A DNA stretch of 64,000 bases. It comes from Branchipolynoe longqiensis (taxonomy: Eukaryota > Annelida > Polychaeta > Phyllodocida > Polynoidae). Location: NCBI GenBank assembly GCA_030323885.1, contig CM059203.1:1426001-1490000 (forward strand). The letters are read 5' to 3'. How positions within the stretch are numbered: the stretch's first letter is position 1; each line of letters begins with the position of its first letter. Below the pieces are notes generated by a model that was given only the letters and a program-made list of their open reading frames with translations, was not told the origin of the DNA and made no database searches. The position numbers were made by a program, and so were the translations under genes. This document shows, piece after piece, positions 40,481-52,188 of this stretch.

Positions 40481-40807
40481 CACATCTGACAGGGTTCGAA
40501 ACTGTGCGGGTAGAACCTGTCAGACAGCTATTCTTCAGTAACAGGATAGTAAATGCCTGGAACGCATTGCCTGAACATGTCATAGAAGCGCCTTCCGTCA
40601 ACGCGTTCAAAGGCAGACTGGATAAGCATTGGAGGGGGCTGCAATATTGCACACATCCGGTACTCGATGCATTTAATCCTAGTAAATCAAATTTTGACAT
40701 GCATCGACCTGATACAGGCTATAAGCCTAACAAAATCAGAAGCGGATGAGTATGAGTATGAGTATTGGATTTCAAGTCCAACGCTTTAACCACTCGACCA
40801 CAACTGC
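40481..40807 (-). pseudogene. tRNA-Ser(UGA) split by a LINE insertion
   Basis: The tRNA 3' half is at 40481-40517 and the 5' half at about 40764-40807; between them is LINE sequence. The two halves abut at the variable arm next to the anticodon stem. Confidence 0.9.
40518..40763 (+). mobile_element. LINE 3' end, 5'-truncated, with ATGAGT repeat tail
   Basis: The open frame RQLFFSNRIVNAWNALPEHV then IEAPSVNAFKGRLDKHW is the typical end of a non-LTR retrotransposon ORF2. After the stop comes a microsatellite tail (gatgagtatgagtatgagtat). CR1/L2-like families often end in such tails (inference). Confidence 0.85.
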
Positions 40808-40916
40808 ACACAATGAAATGTTTGCAAACCTTGTCTTGACTTTCATCGAAGGAGAATGAGTCAATGAATTGGGCGGATCTTTTCAACCCAGAATCGAATG
40901 AGAATAGTTTCTCGAA

Positions 40917-40998
40917 GCCGTTGTGGCCGAGTGGTTAAGGCGATAGACTAGAAATCTATTGGGCTCTGCCCGCGCAGGTTCGAACCCTGCCGACTGCG
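40917..40998 (+). tRNA. tRNA-Ser(AGA), array unit 1
   Basis: Anticodon arm ATAGA-CTAGAAA-TCTAT and T arm intact. Acceptor 5' strand GCCGTTG has C3 facing T70 (one mismatch). TTTTT about 16 bp downstream. Confidence 0.88.
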
Positions 40999-41027
40999 CA
41001 TAACTTGTGGAACTTTTTGATCATCGC

Positions 41028-41766
41028 CCCGTATGCATGGAGCTGTGTTAGCGGCGTGTGGTGTTATACCTCTAACTCCGGGTACCTATCTCCGGTTATC
41101 GGAGTCGTAGAGAACTATGTCAAGCCGTATGCATGGGTGCTTAAACGGTGAGTGTTAGCTAAACGTGAATGTATTAATAGATTTGGGAAATCCCTCTGCA
41201 TTTGTAGACATATATTAGGCTCAAATATATTAAATGCTATCATATTTAACAGAATTACATACGCAATAAGTGAAATTTTATCAATTTAACCCTAAATTCG
41301 AACCCTCCTTAAGGCTACCGCTGCATTGGCGGCGATATTAATATTTATATTTTCGAATCGACGAACGTACAGTAAACAAACAGCCACTGCCGCCAGTATG
41401 GAAAGTGGCTGCGGCGGTTTTTTTTACTTTACGTTCGTCGATTCGAAAATATAACTATTAATATCGCCGCCAATGCAGCGGTAGCCTTAAGGAGGGTTCG
41501 AATTTAGGGTTAAATTGATAAAATTTCACTTATTGCGTATGTAATTCTGTTAAATATGATAGTATTGAGTAGATTTGGGTTCCATCCTGACACTAACCTA
41601 ACACTAACACCGCTGTAAACCTGCTATGAGCAGAGTTAGAATTTCCGAGTTTAAAAGCTCGGTGTTAGATCTAACACTGCTCCATGCATAGCAACTTTTT
41701 TGCGCTAAACCAGAAATCCTGCCATAAACGCGTTTTGGGTCGCTAACACCGCTCCATGCATACGGG
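41028..41766. mobile_element. MITE-2, array unit 1 copy
   Basis: Ends CCCGTATGCATGGAGCTGTG and the inverted CACCGCTCCATGCATACGGG. The interior is a long palindrome around a GCC-rich centre (gccgccagtatggaaagtggc). It splits the spacer that is continuous at 21661-21700. Equivalent copies start near 43253, 45479, 47721, 49950 and 52218. Confidence 0.88.
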
Positions 41767-41946
41767 CCCAGGGCAAGAAGATCATCTAACATTACATTTC
41801 GAGGTTCTTAAAAGTCAGTTTAGCAACAATTTTTAGTGAAGGGCATTTCACTTAACCGCAATTGACAGACTTTCAAGTATTGGCATCAGAAAATGTTCAA
41901 TGCAGCTCAGTCAAGTCACTCAAGAGTGCAGACTTCACCTAAAGAA

Positions 41947-42028
41947 CGCAGCTGACAGGGTTCGAACCTGTGCGGGTAGAACCCATTGGATTTCGAGTCC
42001 AACGCCTTAACCACTCGGCCACAACTGC
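41947..42028 (-). tRNA. tRNA-Ser(CGA), array unit 1
   Basis: Complete; anticodon loop CTCGAAA, acceptor GCAGTTG/CAGCTGC, T arm ACAGG-TTCGAAC-CCTGT. No nearby T4 run downstream (ttctttagg). Confidence 0.92.
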
Positions 42029-42271
42029 CCATGATAAGCTTGTTTGCAAGCGACATGTTGATTCCCAACCAACACCATTTAGTCACTGTAGGGGACAGAG
42101 CTCATCAACACAGGAATGAAGCAAATGTCTTTTCAAGAGCGGTCATGGCCACACGCTTAAGGCCAGGGACTAGGAACTATCCGGTTCTACCCATGCATGT
42201 TGGAATTCCATTGATCGCATTCTAGTTTTTGATCTCAAGTCAGCTCAAAATGCAAATTTTGCTGAAACATA

Positions 42272-42865
42272 AGCCGTGTTCACACGGGCAAAATGTGAGG
42301 CGAATCAGACAAATCGAATCAGGTGAGGCGAATTAGCGGCCCGTTCACACGGGCAGTACTTGGGCCGGAAGTCGATATCAGCGCATGAGCAAGTCCAGTC
42401 TGACCAGCGCCAGTTTTTCGTTAGGCGACAGCACCACGAGAAGTTGCGTTCGACCTAGATATGTATTTAATGAATCTTATTGGTTTGGAACGATCAAAAC
42501 TTCTGCTGGGCAGTGAAACCCTAAAAATAAATGATGAAAAAAATATCTGTGCACAGCTAGCGGTTTAATAGATTAAATTATATAATATGCACTTTTGATC
42601 GACCGGAAAGTAAACACACTAAGGTATCGACTGCGTATGCGTGTGAGGCGCTTAATCCGCCTCAGTGCGTTCACATGGACAAAATAAATCGATTCACAGA
42701 AATCGCCTCACGTAAACCACCTCACGAGGTGGTTTACAGGATCCGCATCACGTGAATCGAATCATCCCTAATCCGCCTCAGACGTCCGTTCACACGACAA
42801 ATGTGAGGCGAACTATACAAGTCGCTTTCTACGAATCGATTTACATCGCCCGTGTGAACACGGCT
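42272..42865. mobile_element. MITE-1, array unit 1 copy
   Basis: Perfect 18-bp ends AGCCGTGTTCACACGGGC / GCCCGTGTGAACACGGCT. It interrupts 'gaaacctagacatac', which is uninterrupted at 20573 and 40394; a 3-bp CTA-like target duplication fits. Other copies: 44501-45092, 46739-47334, 48966-49561, 51228-51829 and 53462 into gap 2. Confidence 0.9.
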
Positions 42866-42951
42866 CTAGACATACAAATAATTTACCGACAAACTAACAG
42901 ATTTTGGCCATGCAGGTAAATGAACTGTGTATCGACAAATAAAAGGGTATT

Positions 42952-43033
42952 CACAGCTGACAGGGTTCGAACCTGTGTGGGTAGAACCCATTGGATTTCA
43001 ATGCCAACACCTTAACCACTCGGCCACAACTGC
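42952..43033 (-). tRNA. tRNA-Ser(UGA), variant anticodon stem, array unit 2
   Basis: The anticodon arm is TTGGC-ATTGAAA-TCCAA: anticodon TGA kept, but C31 faces T39 and position 32 is A. The acceptor ends with a G1:U72 pair. TTTT downstream. Functionality uncertain. Confidence 0.75.
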
Positions 43034-43142
43034 ACACAATGAAATGTTTGCAAACCTTGTCTTGACTTTCATCGAAGGAGAATGAGTCAATGAATTGGGC
43101 GGATCTTTTCAACCCAGAATCGAATGAGAACAGTTTCTCGAA

Positions 43143-43224
43143 GCAGTTGTGGCCGAGTGGTTAAGGCGATAGACTAGAAATCTATTGGGCTCTGCCCGCG
43201 CCGGTTCGAACCCTGCCGACTGCG
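43143..43224 (+). tRNA. tRNA-Ser(AGA), array unit 2
   Basis: Intact except one T-stem mismatch (GCCGG/CCTGC). Head-to-head with the UGA gene across 109 bp. Confidence 0.88.
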
Positions 43225-44175
43225 CATAACTTGTGTTACTTATTGATCATCGGCCCCTATGCATTGAGCTGTGTTAGCGGCGTGTGGTGTTATACCTTCT
43301 AACTCCGGGGTACCTATCTCCGTTTATCGGAGTCATAGAGAAACTAGTCAAGCCGTATGCATGGGGCGCTTAAACGTGAGTTTACTAAACGTGAATGTAT
43401 TTATAGATTTTGGGAAATCCCACAGCATTTGTAGCCATAATTAGCCTCAAATATATTAAATGCTATCATATTAACAGAATACATAAGCAATAAGTGAAAT
43501 TTGATAAATTTAACCCTAAATTCGAAGCGTTATTAAGGCTACCGCCGCATTGGCGGCGATATTAATATTTATATTTTCGAATCAACGAACGTACAGTAAA
43601 CAAACAGCCGCCGCCGCCAGTATGGAAAGCGGCGGCGGCGGCGATTTGTTTACTTTACGTTCGTCGATTCGAAAATATAACTATTAATATCGCCGCCAAT
43701 GCAGCGGTAGCCTTAAGGAGGGTTCGAATTTAGGGTTAAATTGATAAAATTTCACTTATTGCGTATGTAATTCTGTTAAATATTATAGTATGGAGTAATT
43801 TGTTTGGGTTCCATCCTGACACTAACCTAACACTAACACCGCTGTAAACCTGCTATGAGCAGAGTTAGAATTTCCGAGTTTAAAAGCTCGGTATTAGACC
43901 TAACACTGCTCCATGCATAGCAACTTTTTTGCGCTAAACCAGAAATCCTGCCATGAACGCATTTTGGGTCACTAACACCGCTCCATGCATATGGGCCCAG
44001 GGCAAGAAGATCAACTAACATTGCATTTCGAGGTTCTTAAACGCCAGTTTAGCAACAATTTTTAGTGAAGGGCATTTCACTTAACCGCAATTGAAAGACT
44101 TTCAAGTATTGGCATCAGAAAATGTTCAATGCAGCTCAGTCAAGTCACTCAAGAGTGCAGACTTCACCTAAAGAA

Positions 44176-44257
44176 CGCAGCTGACAGGGTTCGAACATGT
44201 GCGGGTAGAACCCATTGGATTTCGAGTCCAACGCCTTAACCACTCGGCCACAACTGC
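44176..44257 (-). tRNA. tRNA-Ser(CGA), array unit 2
   Basis: Anticodon loop CTCGAAA. The T stem is altered (ACATG/CCTGT), weakening the B box. Confidence 0.82.
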
Positions 44258-45175
44258 CCATGATAAGCTTGTTTGCAAGCGACGTGTTGATTCCCAACCA
44301 ACGACATTTAGTCACTGTAGGGGACAGAGCTCATCAACACAGGAATGAAGCAAATGTCTTTTCAAGAGCAGTCATGGCCACACGCTTAAGGCCAGGGACT
44401 AGGAACTATCCGGTTCTACCCATGCATGTTGGAATTCCATTGATCGCATTCTAGTTTTTGATCTCAAGTCAGCTCAAAATGCAAATTTTGCTGAAACATA
44501 AGCCGTGTTCACCCGGGCATAATGTGAGGCGAATCAGACAAATCGAATCAGGTGAGGCGAATTAGCGGCCCGTTCACACGGGCAGTACTTGGGCCGGAAG
44601 TCGATATCAGCGCATGAGCAAGTCCAGTCTGACCAGCACCAGTTTTCGGTTAGGCGAAGTCACCAGAGAGAGTGTTTTCGACCTAGATATGAATCTTATT
44701 GGTTTGGAACGATCAAAACTTCTGCTGGGCAGTGAAACCCTAAAAATAAATGATGAACAAAATATCTGTGCACAGCTAGCGGTTTAATAGACTAAATTAT
44801 ATAATATGCGCTTTTGATCGACCGGAAAGTAAACACACTAAGGTATCGACTGCGCATGCGTGTGAGGTGCTTAATCCGCCTCAGTGCGTTCACACGGCCA
44901 AAAATAATCCGCATCACAGGAATCGATTCACGTAGACTACCTCGCGAGGTTGTTTACAGGATCCGCATCACGTGAATCGAATCAGCCTTAACCCACCTCA
45001 GACGCCCGTCACGAACGACAAAATTGGAGGCGAACTATAACAAGTCGCTTCTTACGAATCGACTTTACATCGCCCGTGTGAATCACGGCCTCCTAGACAT
45101 ACAAATAATCCACCGACAAAGTAACAGATTTGGGCCATGCAGGTAAATGAACTGTGTATCGAAAAATAAACAGGT

Positions 45176-45257
45176 CGCAGCTGACAGGGTTCGAACCTGT
45201 GCAGGTAGAACCCATTGGATTTCAAGTCCAATGCCTTAACCACTCAGCCACAACTGC
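45176..45257 (-). tRNA. tRNA-Ser(UGA), standard type, array unit 3
   Basis: The only array copy with the normal TTGGA-CTTGAAA-TCCAA arm. Like 21897 it has the TGGCTGAGTGG A box. TTTT run downstream. Confidence 0.92.
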
Positions 45258-45366
45258 ACACAATGAAAAGTTTGCAAACCTTGTCTTGACTTTCATCGAA
45301 GGAGAATGACTCAATGAATTGGACGGATCTTTTCAACCCAGAATCGAATGAGAACAGTTTCTCGAA

Positions 45367-45449
45367 GCAGTTGTGGCCGAGTGGTTAAGGCGATAGACTA
45401 GAAATCTATTGGGCTCTGCCCGCTGCAGGTTCGAACCCTGCCGACTGCG
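45367..45449 (+). tRNA. tRNA-Ser(AGA), array unit 3
   Basis: Intact stems; the variable arm is one base longer (cccgctgcagg). Confidence 0.9.
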
Positions 45450-46408
45450 CATAACTTGTGTTACTTTTTGATCATCGCCCCGTATGCATGGAGCTGTGTT
45501 AGCGGCGTGTGGTGTTATACCTCTAACTCTGGGTACCTATCTCCGGTTATCGGAGTCGTAGAGAACTATGTCAAGCCGTATGCATGGGCGCTTAAACGGT
45601 GAGTGTTAGCTAAACGTGAATGTATTTATAGATTTGGGAAATCCCTCTGCATTTGTAGCCATATATTAGGCTCAAATATATTAAATGGTATCATATTTAA
45701 CAGAATTACATACGCAATAAGTGAAATTTTATCAATTTAACCCTAAATTCGAACCCTCCTTAAGGCTACCGCCGCATTGGCGGCGATATTAATATTTATA
45801 TTTTCGAATCAACGAACGTACAGTAAACAAACAGCCGCCGCCGCGCAGTATGAAAGCGCGGCGGCGTCCGAATTTGTTTACTTTACGTTCGTCGATTCGA
45901 AAATATAACCATTAATATCGCCGCCAATGCAGCTGCTGCGTTAATATCGCTTCGTTTTTAGGGTTAATTTGCTTAAATTTCATTTATTGCGTATGTAATT
46001 CTGTTAAATATGATAGCATTGGGTAGATTTGGGTTCCATCCTGACACTAACCTAACACTAACACCGCTGTAAACCTGCTATGAGCAGAGTTAGAATTTCC
46101 GAGTTTAAAAGCTCGGTGTTAGACCTAACACTGCTCCATGCATAGCAACTTTTTTGCGCTAAACCAGAAATCCTGCCATAAACGCGTTTTGGGTCGCTAA
46201 CACCGCTCCATGCATACGTGCCCAGGGCAAGAAGATCATCTAACATTACATTTCGAGGTTCTTAAAAGTCAGTTTAGCAACAATTTTTTAGGTGAAGTGG
46301 CATGTTTCCACTTAACCGCAATTGACAACTTTCAAGAATTGGCATCAGAAAATGTTCAATGGCAGCCAGTTCAAGTCCACTCAAGAGTGCAGACTTGCAC
46401 CTAAAGAA

Positions 46409-46491
46409 CGCAGCGTACAGGGTTTCGAACCTGTGCGGGTAGAACCCATTGGATTTCGAGTCCAACGCCTTAACCACTCGGCCACAACTGC
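46409..46491 (-). tRNA. tRNA-Ser(CGA), array unit 3
   Basis: Anticodon arm intact. Acceptor/T-arm side has 'gcgtacagggtttcgaac' instead of gctgacagggttcgaac, with an extra T. Neighbouring bases are also indel-rich, so consensus error is possible. Confidence 0.7.
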
Positions 46492-47420
46492 CCATGATAA
46501 GCTTGTTTGCAAGCGACATGTTGATTCCCAACCAACAACATTTAGTCACTGTAGGGGACAGAGCTCATCAACACAGGAATGAAGCAAATATCTTTTCAAG
46601 AGCAGTCATGGCCACACGCTTAAGGCCAGGGACTAGGAACTATCCGGTTCTACCCATGCATGTTGGAATTCCATTGAATCCAAACACACCCAAAAAACCC
46701 TTAATTGGGATAATGCACAATTTTGCTGAATCTTCATAAGCCGTGTTCACATGGGCAAAATGTGAGGCGAATCAGACAAATCGAATCAGGTGAGGCAAAT
46801 TAGCGGCCCGTTCACACGGGCAGTACTTGGGCCGGAAGTCGATATCAGCGCATGAGCAAGTCCAGTCTGACCAGCGCCAGTTTTCGGTTATGCGAAGTCA
46901 CCACGAGAGAGTGCGTTCGACCTAGATATGTATTTAATGAATCTTATTTTTGGTTTGGACGATCAAACTTTCTGCTGGGCAGTGAAACCCTAAAAATAAA
47001 TGATGAAAAAAATATCTGTGCACAGCTAGCGGTTTAATAGATTAAATTATATAATATGCGCTTTTGATCGACCGGAAAGTAAACACACTAAGGTATCGAC
47101 TGCGTATGCGTGTGAGGCGCTTAATCCGCCTCAGTGCGTTCACATGGACAAAATAAATCGATTCACAGAAATCGCCTCACGTAAACCACCTCGCGAGGTG
47201 GTTTACAGGATCCGCATCACGTGAATCGAATCAGCCCTAATCCGCCTCAGACGTCCGTTCACATGACAAATGTGAGGCGAACTATACAAGTCGCTTTCTA
47301 CGAATCGATTTACATCGCCCGTGTGAACACGGCTCTAGGCATACAAATAATCTACCGACAAACTAACAGATTTTGGCCATGCAGGTAGATGAACTGTGTA
47401 TCGACAAATAAAAGGGTATT

Positions 47421-47502
47421 CACAGCTGACAGGGTTCGAACCTGTGTGGGTAGAACCCATTGGCTTTCAATGCCAACACCTTAACCACTCGGCCACAACT
47501 GC
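47421..47502 (-). tRNA. tRNA-Ser(UGA), variant with restored stem, array unit 4
   Basis: The anticodon arm is TTGGC-ATTGAAA-GCCAA: the C31:U39 mismatch of sister copies is repaired to C:G by a change on the other strand. Acceptor G1:U72. Confidence 0.82.
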
Positions 47503-47611
47503 ACACAATGAAATGTTTGCAAACCTTGTCTTGACTTTCATCGAAGGAGAATGAGTCAATGAATTGGGCGGATCTTTTCAACCCAGAATCGAATGAGAAC
47601 AGTTTCTCGAA

Positions 47612-47693
47612 GCAGAGTTGTGGCCGAGTGGTTAAGCGATAGACTAGAAAATCTATTGGCTCTGCCCGCCAGGTTCGAACCCTGCCGACTGCG
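47612..47693 (+). tRNA. tRNA-Ser(AGA), array unit 4, with indels
   Basis: Extra 'ag' in the 5' acceptor strand (gcagagttg), a lost G before the anticodon arm, an extra A in the loop (ctagaaaatct), and losses in the variable arm. Either a pseudogene or unpolished sequence. Confidence 0.65.
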
Positions 47694-48635
47694 CATAACT
47701 TGTGTTACTTTTTGATCATCGCCCCGTATGCATGGAGCTGTGTTAGCGGCGTGTGGTGTTATACCTCTAACTCCGGGTATCTATCTCCGGTTATCGGCGT
47801 CGTAGAGAACTATGTCAAGCCGTATGCATGGGCGCTTAAACGGTGAGTGTTAGCTAAACGTGAATGTATTTATAGATTTGGGAAATCCCTCTGCGTTTGT
47901 AGCCATATATTAGTCTCAAATCTATTAAATGCGATCATATTTAACAGAATTACATACGCAATAAGTGAAATTTTATCAATTTAACCCTAAATTCGAAGCG
48001 TTATTAAGGCTACCGCCGCATTGCCGGCGATATTAATATTTATATTTTCGAATCGACGAAGGTACAGTAAACAAACCGCCGCCGCCGCCAGTATGGAAAG
48101 CGGCGGCGGCGGCGATTTGTCTACGTTATGTTCATCGATTCGAAAATATAACTATTAATATCGCCGCCGTTACGGCCGTTATTGCTTCGAATTTACGGTT
48201 AATTTGCTGAAATTTCACTTATTGCGTATGTAATTCTGTTAAATATGATAGTATGGAGTAGATTTGGGTTCCATCCTGACACTAACCTAACACTAACACC
48301 GCTGTAAACCTGCTATGAGCAGAGTTAGAATTTCCGAGTTTAAAAGCTCGGTATTAGACCTAACACTGCTCCATGCATAGCAACTTTTTTGCGCTAAACC
48401 AGAAATCCTGCCATAAACGCATTTTGGGTCACTAACACCGCTCCATGCATATGGGCCCAGGGCAAGAAGATCAACTAACATTGCATTTTGAGGTTCTTAA
48501 ACGCCAGTTTAGCAACAATTTTTAGTGAAGGGCATTTCACTTAACCGCAATTGACAGACTTTCAAGTATTGGCATCAGAAAATGTTCAATGCAGCTCAGT
48601 CAAGTCACTCAAGAGTGCAGACTTCACCTAAAGAA

Positions 48636-48718
48636 CGCAGCTGACAGGGTTCGAACCTGTCGGGTAGAACCCTTGGATTTCGAGTCGCAACGCCTAACCA
48701 CTTAGCGGCCACAACAGC
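48636..48718 (-). tRNA. tRNA-Ser(CGA), array unit 4, with indels
   Basis: Several single-base gains and losses (gagtcgcaacgcctaaccacttagcgg) and a changed acceptor (caacagc). Pseudogene or consensus error. Confidence 0.62.
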
Positions 48719-49647
48719 CCATGATAAGCTTGTTTGCAAGCACATGTTGATTCCCCACCAACAACATTTAGTCACTGTAGGGGACAGAGCTCATCAAACA
48801 CAGGAATGAAGCAAAATGTCCATTTCAAGAGCAGTCAAGGCCACACACACGCTTAAGGCCAGGGACTAGAACTATCCGGTTGCTTCCATTCATGTTGGTA
48901 TTCCATTTTAATCAACTACGAGATACGAGATGGGGTAAGTTGGCTTGCAATTTTGCTGAAAACATAACCGTGTTCACCCGGGCATAAATGTGAAGGCGAA
49001 TCAGACAAATCAATCAGGTGAGGCGAATTAGCCGGCCGTTCACACGGGCAGTACTTCGGCCGGAAATCGAATGCTGCGCATGAGCAAGTCCAGACTAACC
49101 AGCGCCATTTTGGGTTCGACGATGCTGGCACCAGAGAGTGTGGGTTCGACCTAGATATGTATTTAATGAATCTTATTGGTTTGGAACGATCAAAACTTCT
49201 GCTGGGCAGTGAAACCCTACAAATAAATGATGAAAAAAATATCTGTGCACAGCTAGCGGTTTAATAGATTAAATTATATAATATGCGCTTTTGATCGACC
49301 GGAAAGTAAACACACTAAGGTATCGACTGCGTATGCGTGTGAGGTGCTTAATCCGCCTCAGTGCGTTCACATGGACATAATAAATCGATTCACAGAAATC
49401 GCCTCACGTAAACCACCTCGCGAGGTGGTTTACAGGATCCGCATCACGTGAATCGAATCAGGCCTAATCCGCCTCAGACATCCGTTCACACGACAAATGT
49501 GAGGCGAACTATACAAGTCGCTTTCTACGAATCGATTTACATCGCCCGTGTGAACACGGCTCTAGACATACAAATAATCTACCGACAAACTAACAGATTT
49601 TGGCCATGCAGGTAAATGAACTGTGTATCGACAAATAAAAGGGTATT

Positions 49648-49729
49648 CACAGCTGACAGGGTTCGAACCTGTGTGGGTAGAACCCATTGGATTTCAATGC
49701 CAACACCTTAACCACTCGGCCACAACTGC
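49648..49729 (-). tRNA. tRNA-Ser(UGA), variant anticodon stem, array unit 5
   Basis: Same TTGGC-ATTGAAA-TCCAA arm as 42952. Confidence 0.75.
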
Positions 49730-49838
49730 ACACAATGAAATGTTTGCAAACCTTGTCTTGACTTTCATCGAAGGAGAATGAGTCAATGAATTGGGCGGAT
49801 CTTTTCAACCCAGAATCGAATGAGAACAGTTTGTCGAA

Positions 49839-49920
49839 GCAGTTGTGGCCGAGTGGTTAAGGCGATAGTCTAGAAATCTATTGGGCTCTGCCCGCGCAGG
49901 TTCGAACCCTGCCGACTGCG
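49839..49920 (+). tRNA. tRNA-Ser(AGA), array unit 5
   Basis: Full length; T31 faces T39 at the base of the anticodon loop (atagtctagaaatctat). Confidence 0.85.
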
Positions 49921-50882
49921 CATAACTTGTGTTTCTTTTTGATCATCACCCCGTATGCATGGAGCTGTGTTAGCGGCGTGTGGTGTTATACCTCTAACTC
50001 TGGGTACCTATCTCCGGTTATCGGAGTCGTAGAGAACTATGTCAAGCCGTATGCATGGGCGCCTAAACGGTGAGTGTTAGCTAAACGTGAATGTATTTAT
50101 AGATTTGGGAAATCCCTCTGCATTTGTAGCCATATATTAGGCTCAAATATATTAAATGGTATCATATTTAACAGAATTACATACGCAATAAGTGACATTT
50201 TATCAATTTAACCCTAAATTCGAACCCTCCTTAAGGCTACCGCCGCATTGGCGGCGATATTAATATTTATATTTTCGAATCAAAAAATGTAAAACGTAAA
50301 CATACAGCCGCCGCCAGTATGGAAAAGCGGCGCGGCGGCGATTTGTTTTACTTAACGTTCGTCATTTCGAAAATATAACTATTAATATCGCCGCCAATGC
50401 AGCGGTAGCCTTAAGGAGGGTTCGAATTTAGGGTTAAATTGATAAAATTTCACTTATTGCGTATGTAATTCTGTTAAATATGATAGTATGGAGTAGATTT
50501 GGGTTCCATCCTGACACTAACCTAACACTAACACCACTGTAAACCTGCTATGAGCAGAGTTAGAATTTCCGAGTTTAAAAGCTCGGTGTTAGACCTAACA
50601 CTGCTCCATGCATAGCAACTTTTTTGCGCTAAACCAGAAATCCTGCCATAAACGCATTTTGGGTCACTAACACCGCTCCATGCATACGGGCCCAGGGCAA
50701 GAAGATCAACTAACATTGCATTTCGAGGTTCTTAAAAGCCAGTTTAGCAACAATTTTTAGTGAAGGGCATTTCACTTAACCGCAATTGACAGACTTTCAA
50801 GTAATGCGCGCATTGGCAATCAGAAATGTTCAGAGCAGCAGGTGTCCAAGTCACTCAAGAGTGCAGACTTCAACCTAAAGAA

Positions 50883-50963
50883 CGCAGCGACAGGGTTTGA
50901 CCTGTGCGGGTAGAAACCCATTGGATTTCGATCCAACGCCTTAACCACCTCGTCCACAACTGC
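50883..50963 (-). tRNA. tRNA-Ser(CGA), array unit 5, with indels
   Basis: 'gcagcgacagggtttgacc' and 'cacctcgtccacaactgc' show single-base losses and gains, and the anticodon-stem side reads 'tttcgatcc'. Degraded or consensus error. Confidence 0.62.
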
Positions 50964-51915
50964 CCATGATAAGCTTGTTATTTTTATTTTTTTTTTTTTG
51001 GGCAAGCGACATGTTGATTCCCAACCAACAACATTTAGTCACTGTAGGGGACAGAGCTCATCAACACAGGAATGAAGCAAATGTCTTTTCAAGAGCGGTC
51101 ATGGCCACACGCTTAAGGCCAGGGACTAGGAACTATCCGGTTCTACCCATGCATGTTGGAATTCCATTGATCGCATTCTAGTTTTTTTGATCTCAAGTCA
51201 GCTCAAAATCAAATTTGCTGAAAGCTAAGCCGTGTTCACACGGGCAAAATGTGAGGCGAATCAGACACATCGAATTCAAGGTGAGCCGAATTAGCGCTCG
51301 TTCCACAACGGGCAGTACTTTTGGGCTGGAAGTCGATATCAGCGCAGAAGCCAAGTCCAGTCTGACCAGCGCCAGTTTTTTTTCGGTTAGGCGAAGTCCC
51401 ACGAGAGAGTGCTTCGACTAGATATGTATTTAATGAATCTTGATTGGTTTGGAACGGTCAAAACTTCTGCTGGGCAGTAAAACCCTAAAAATAAATGATG
51501 AAAAAAATATCTGTGCATAGATAGCGGTTTCTTTAATTAAATTATATAATATGCGCTTTTGACCGACTGGAAAGTCAACGAACTAAGGTATCGACTGCGC
51601 ATGCGTGTGAGGTGCTTAATCCGCCTCAGTGCGTCCACACGGGCAAAATTATCCGCATCACAGAAATCGCCTCACGTAAACTACCTCGCGAGGTGGTTTA
51701 CAGGATCCGCATCACGTGAATCGAATCAGCCCTAATCCGCCTCAGACGTCCGTTCACACGACAAATGTGAGGCGAACTATACAAGTCGCTTTCTACGAAT
51801 CGATTTACATCGCCCGTGTGAACACGGCTCTAGACATACAAATAATCTACCGACAAACTAACAGATTTTGGCCATGCAGGTAAATGAACTGTGTATCGAC
51901 AAATAAAAGGGTATT

Positions 51916-51997
51916 CACAGCTGACAGGGTTCGAACCTGTGTGGGTAGAACCCATTGGATTTCAATGCCAACACCTTAACCACTCGGCCACAACTGC
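51916..51997 (-). tRNA. tRNA-Ser(UGA), variant anticodon stem, array unit 6
   Basis: Same variant as 42952 and 49648. Confidence 0.75.
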
Positions 51998-52106
51998 ACA
52001 CAATGAAATGTTTGCAAACCTTGTCTTGACTTTCATCGAAGGAGAATGAGTCAATGAATTGGGCGGATCTTTTCAACCCAGAATCGAATGAGAACAGTTT
52101 CTCGAA

Positions 52107-52188
52107 GCAGTTGTGGCCGAGTGGTTAAGGCGATAGACTAGAAATCTATTGGGCTCTGCCCGCGCAGGTTCGAACCCTGCCGACTGCG
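52107..52188 (+). tRNA. tRNA-Ser(AGA), array unit 6
   Basis: Identical in the tRNA body to the intact gene at 21706-21787; all stems pair. Confidence 0.94.

Noticed and set aside
41986..42225. Repeated 79-codon ORF (MDFESNALTTRPQLPM...) in every array unit, and the 62-codon minus ORF (MLVDLLALGPYAWSG...)
   Set aside because: They translate tRNA-Ser plus spacer and the MITE-2 end. They are conserved only because the units are recent duplicates.
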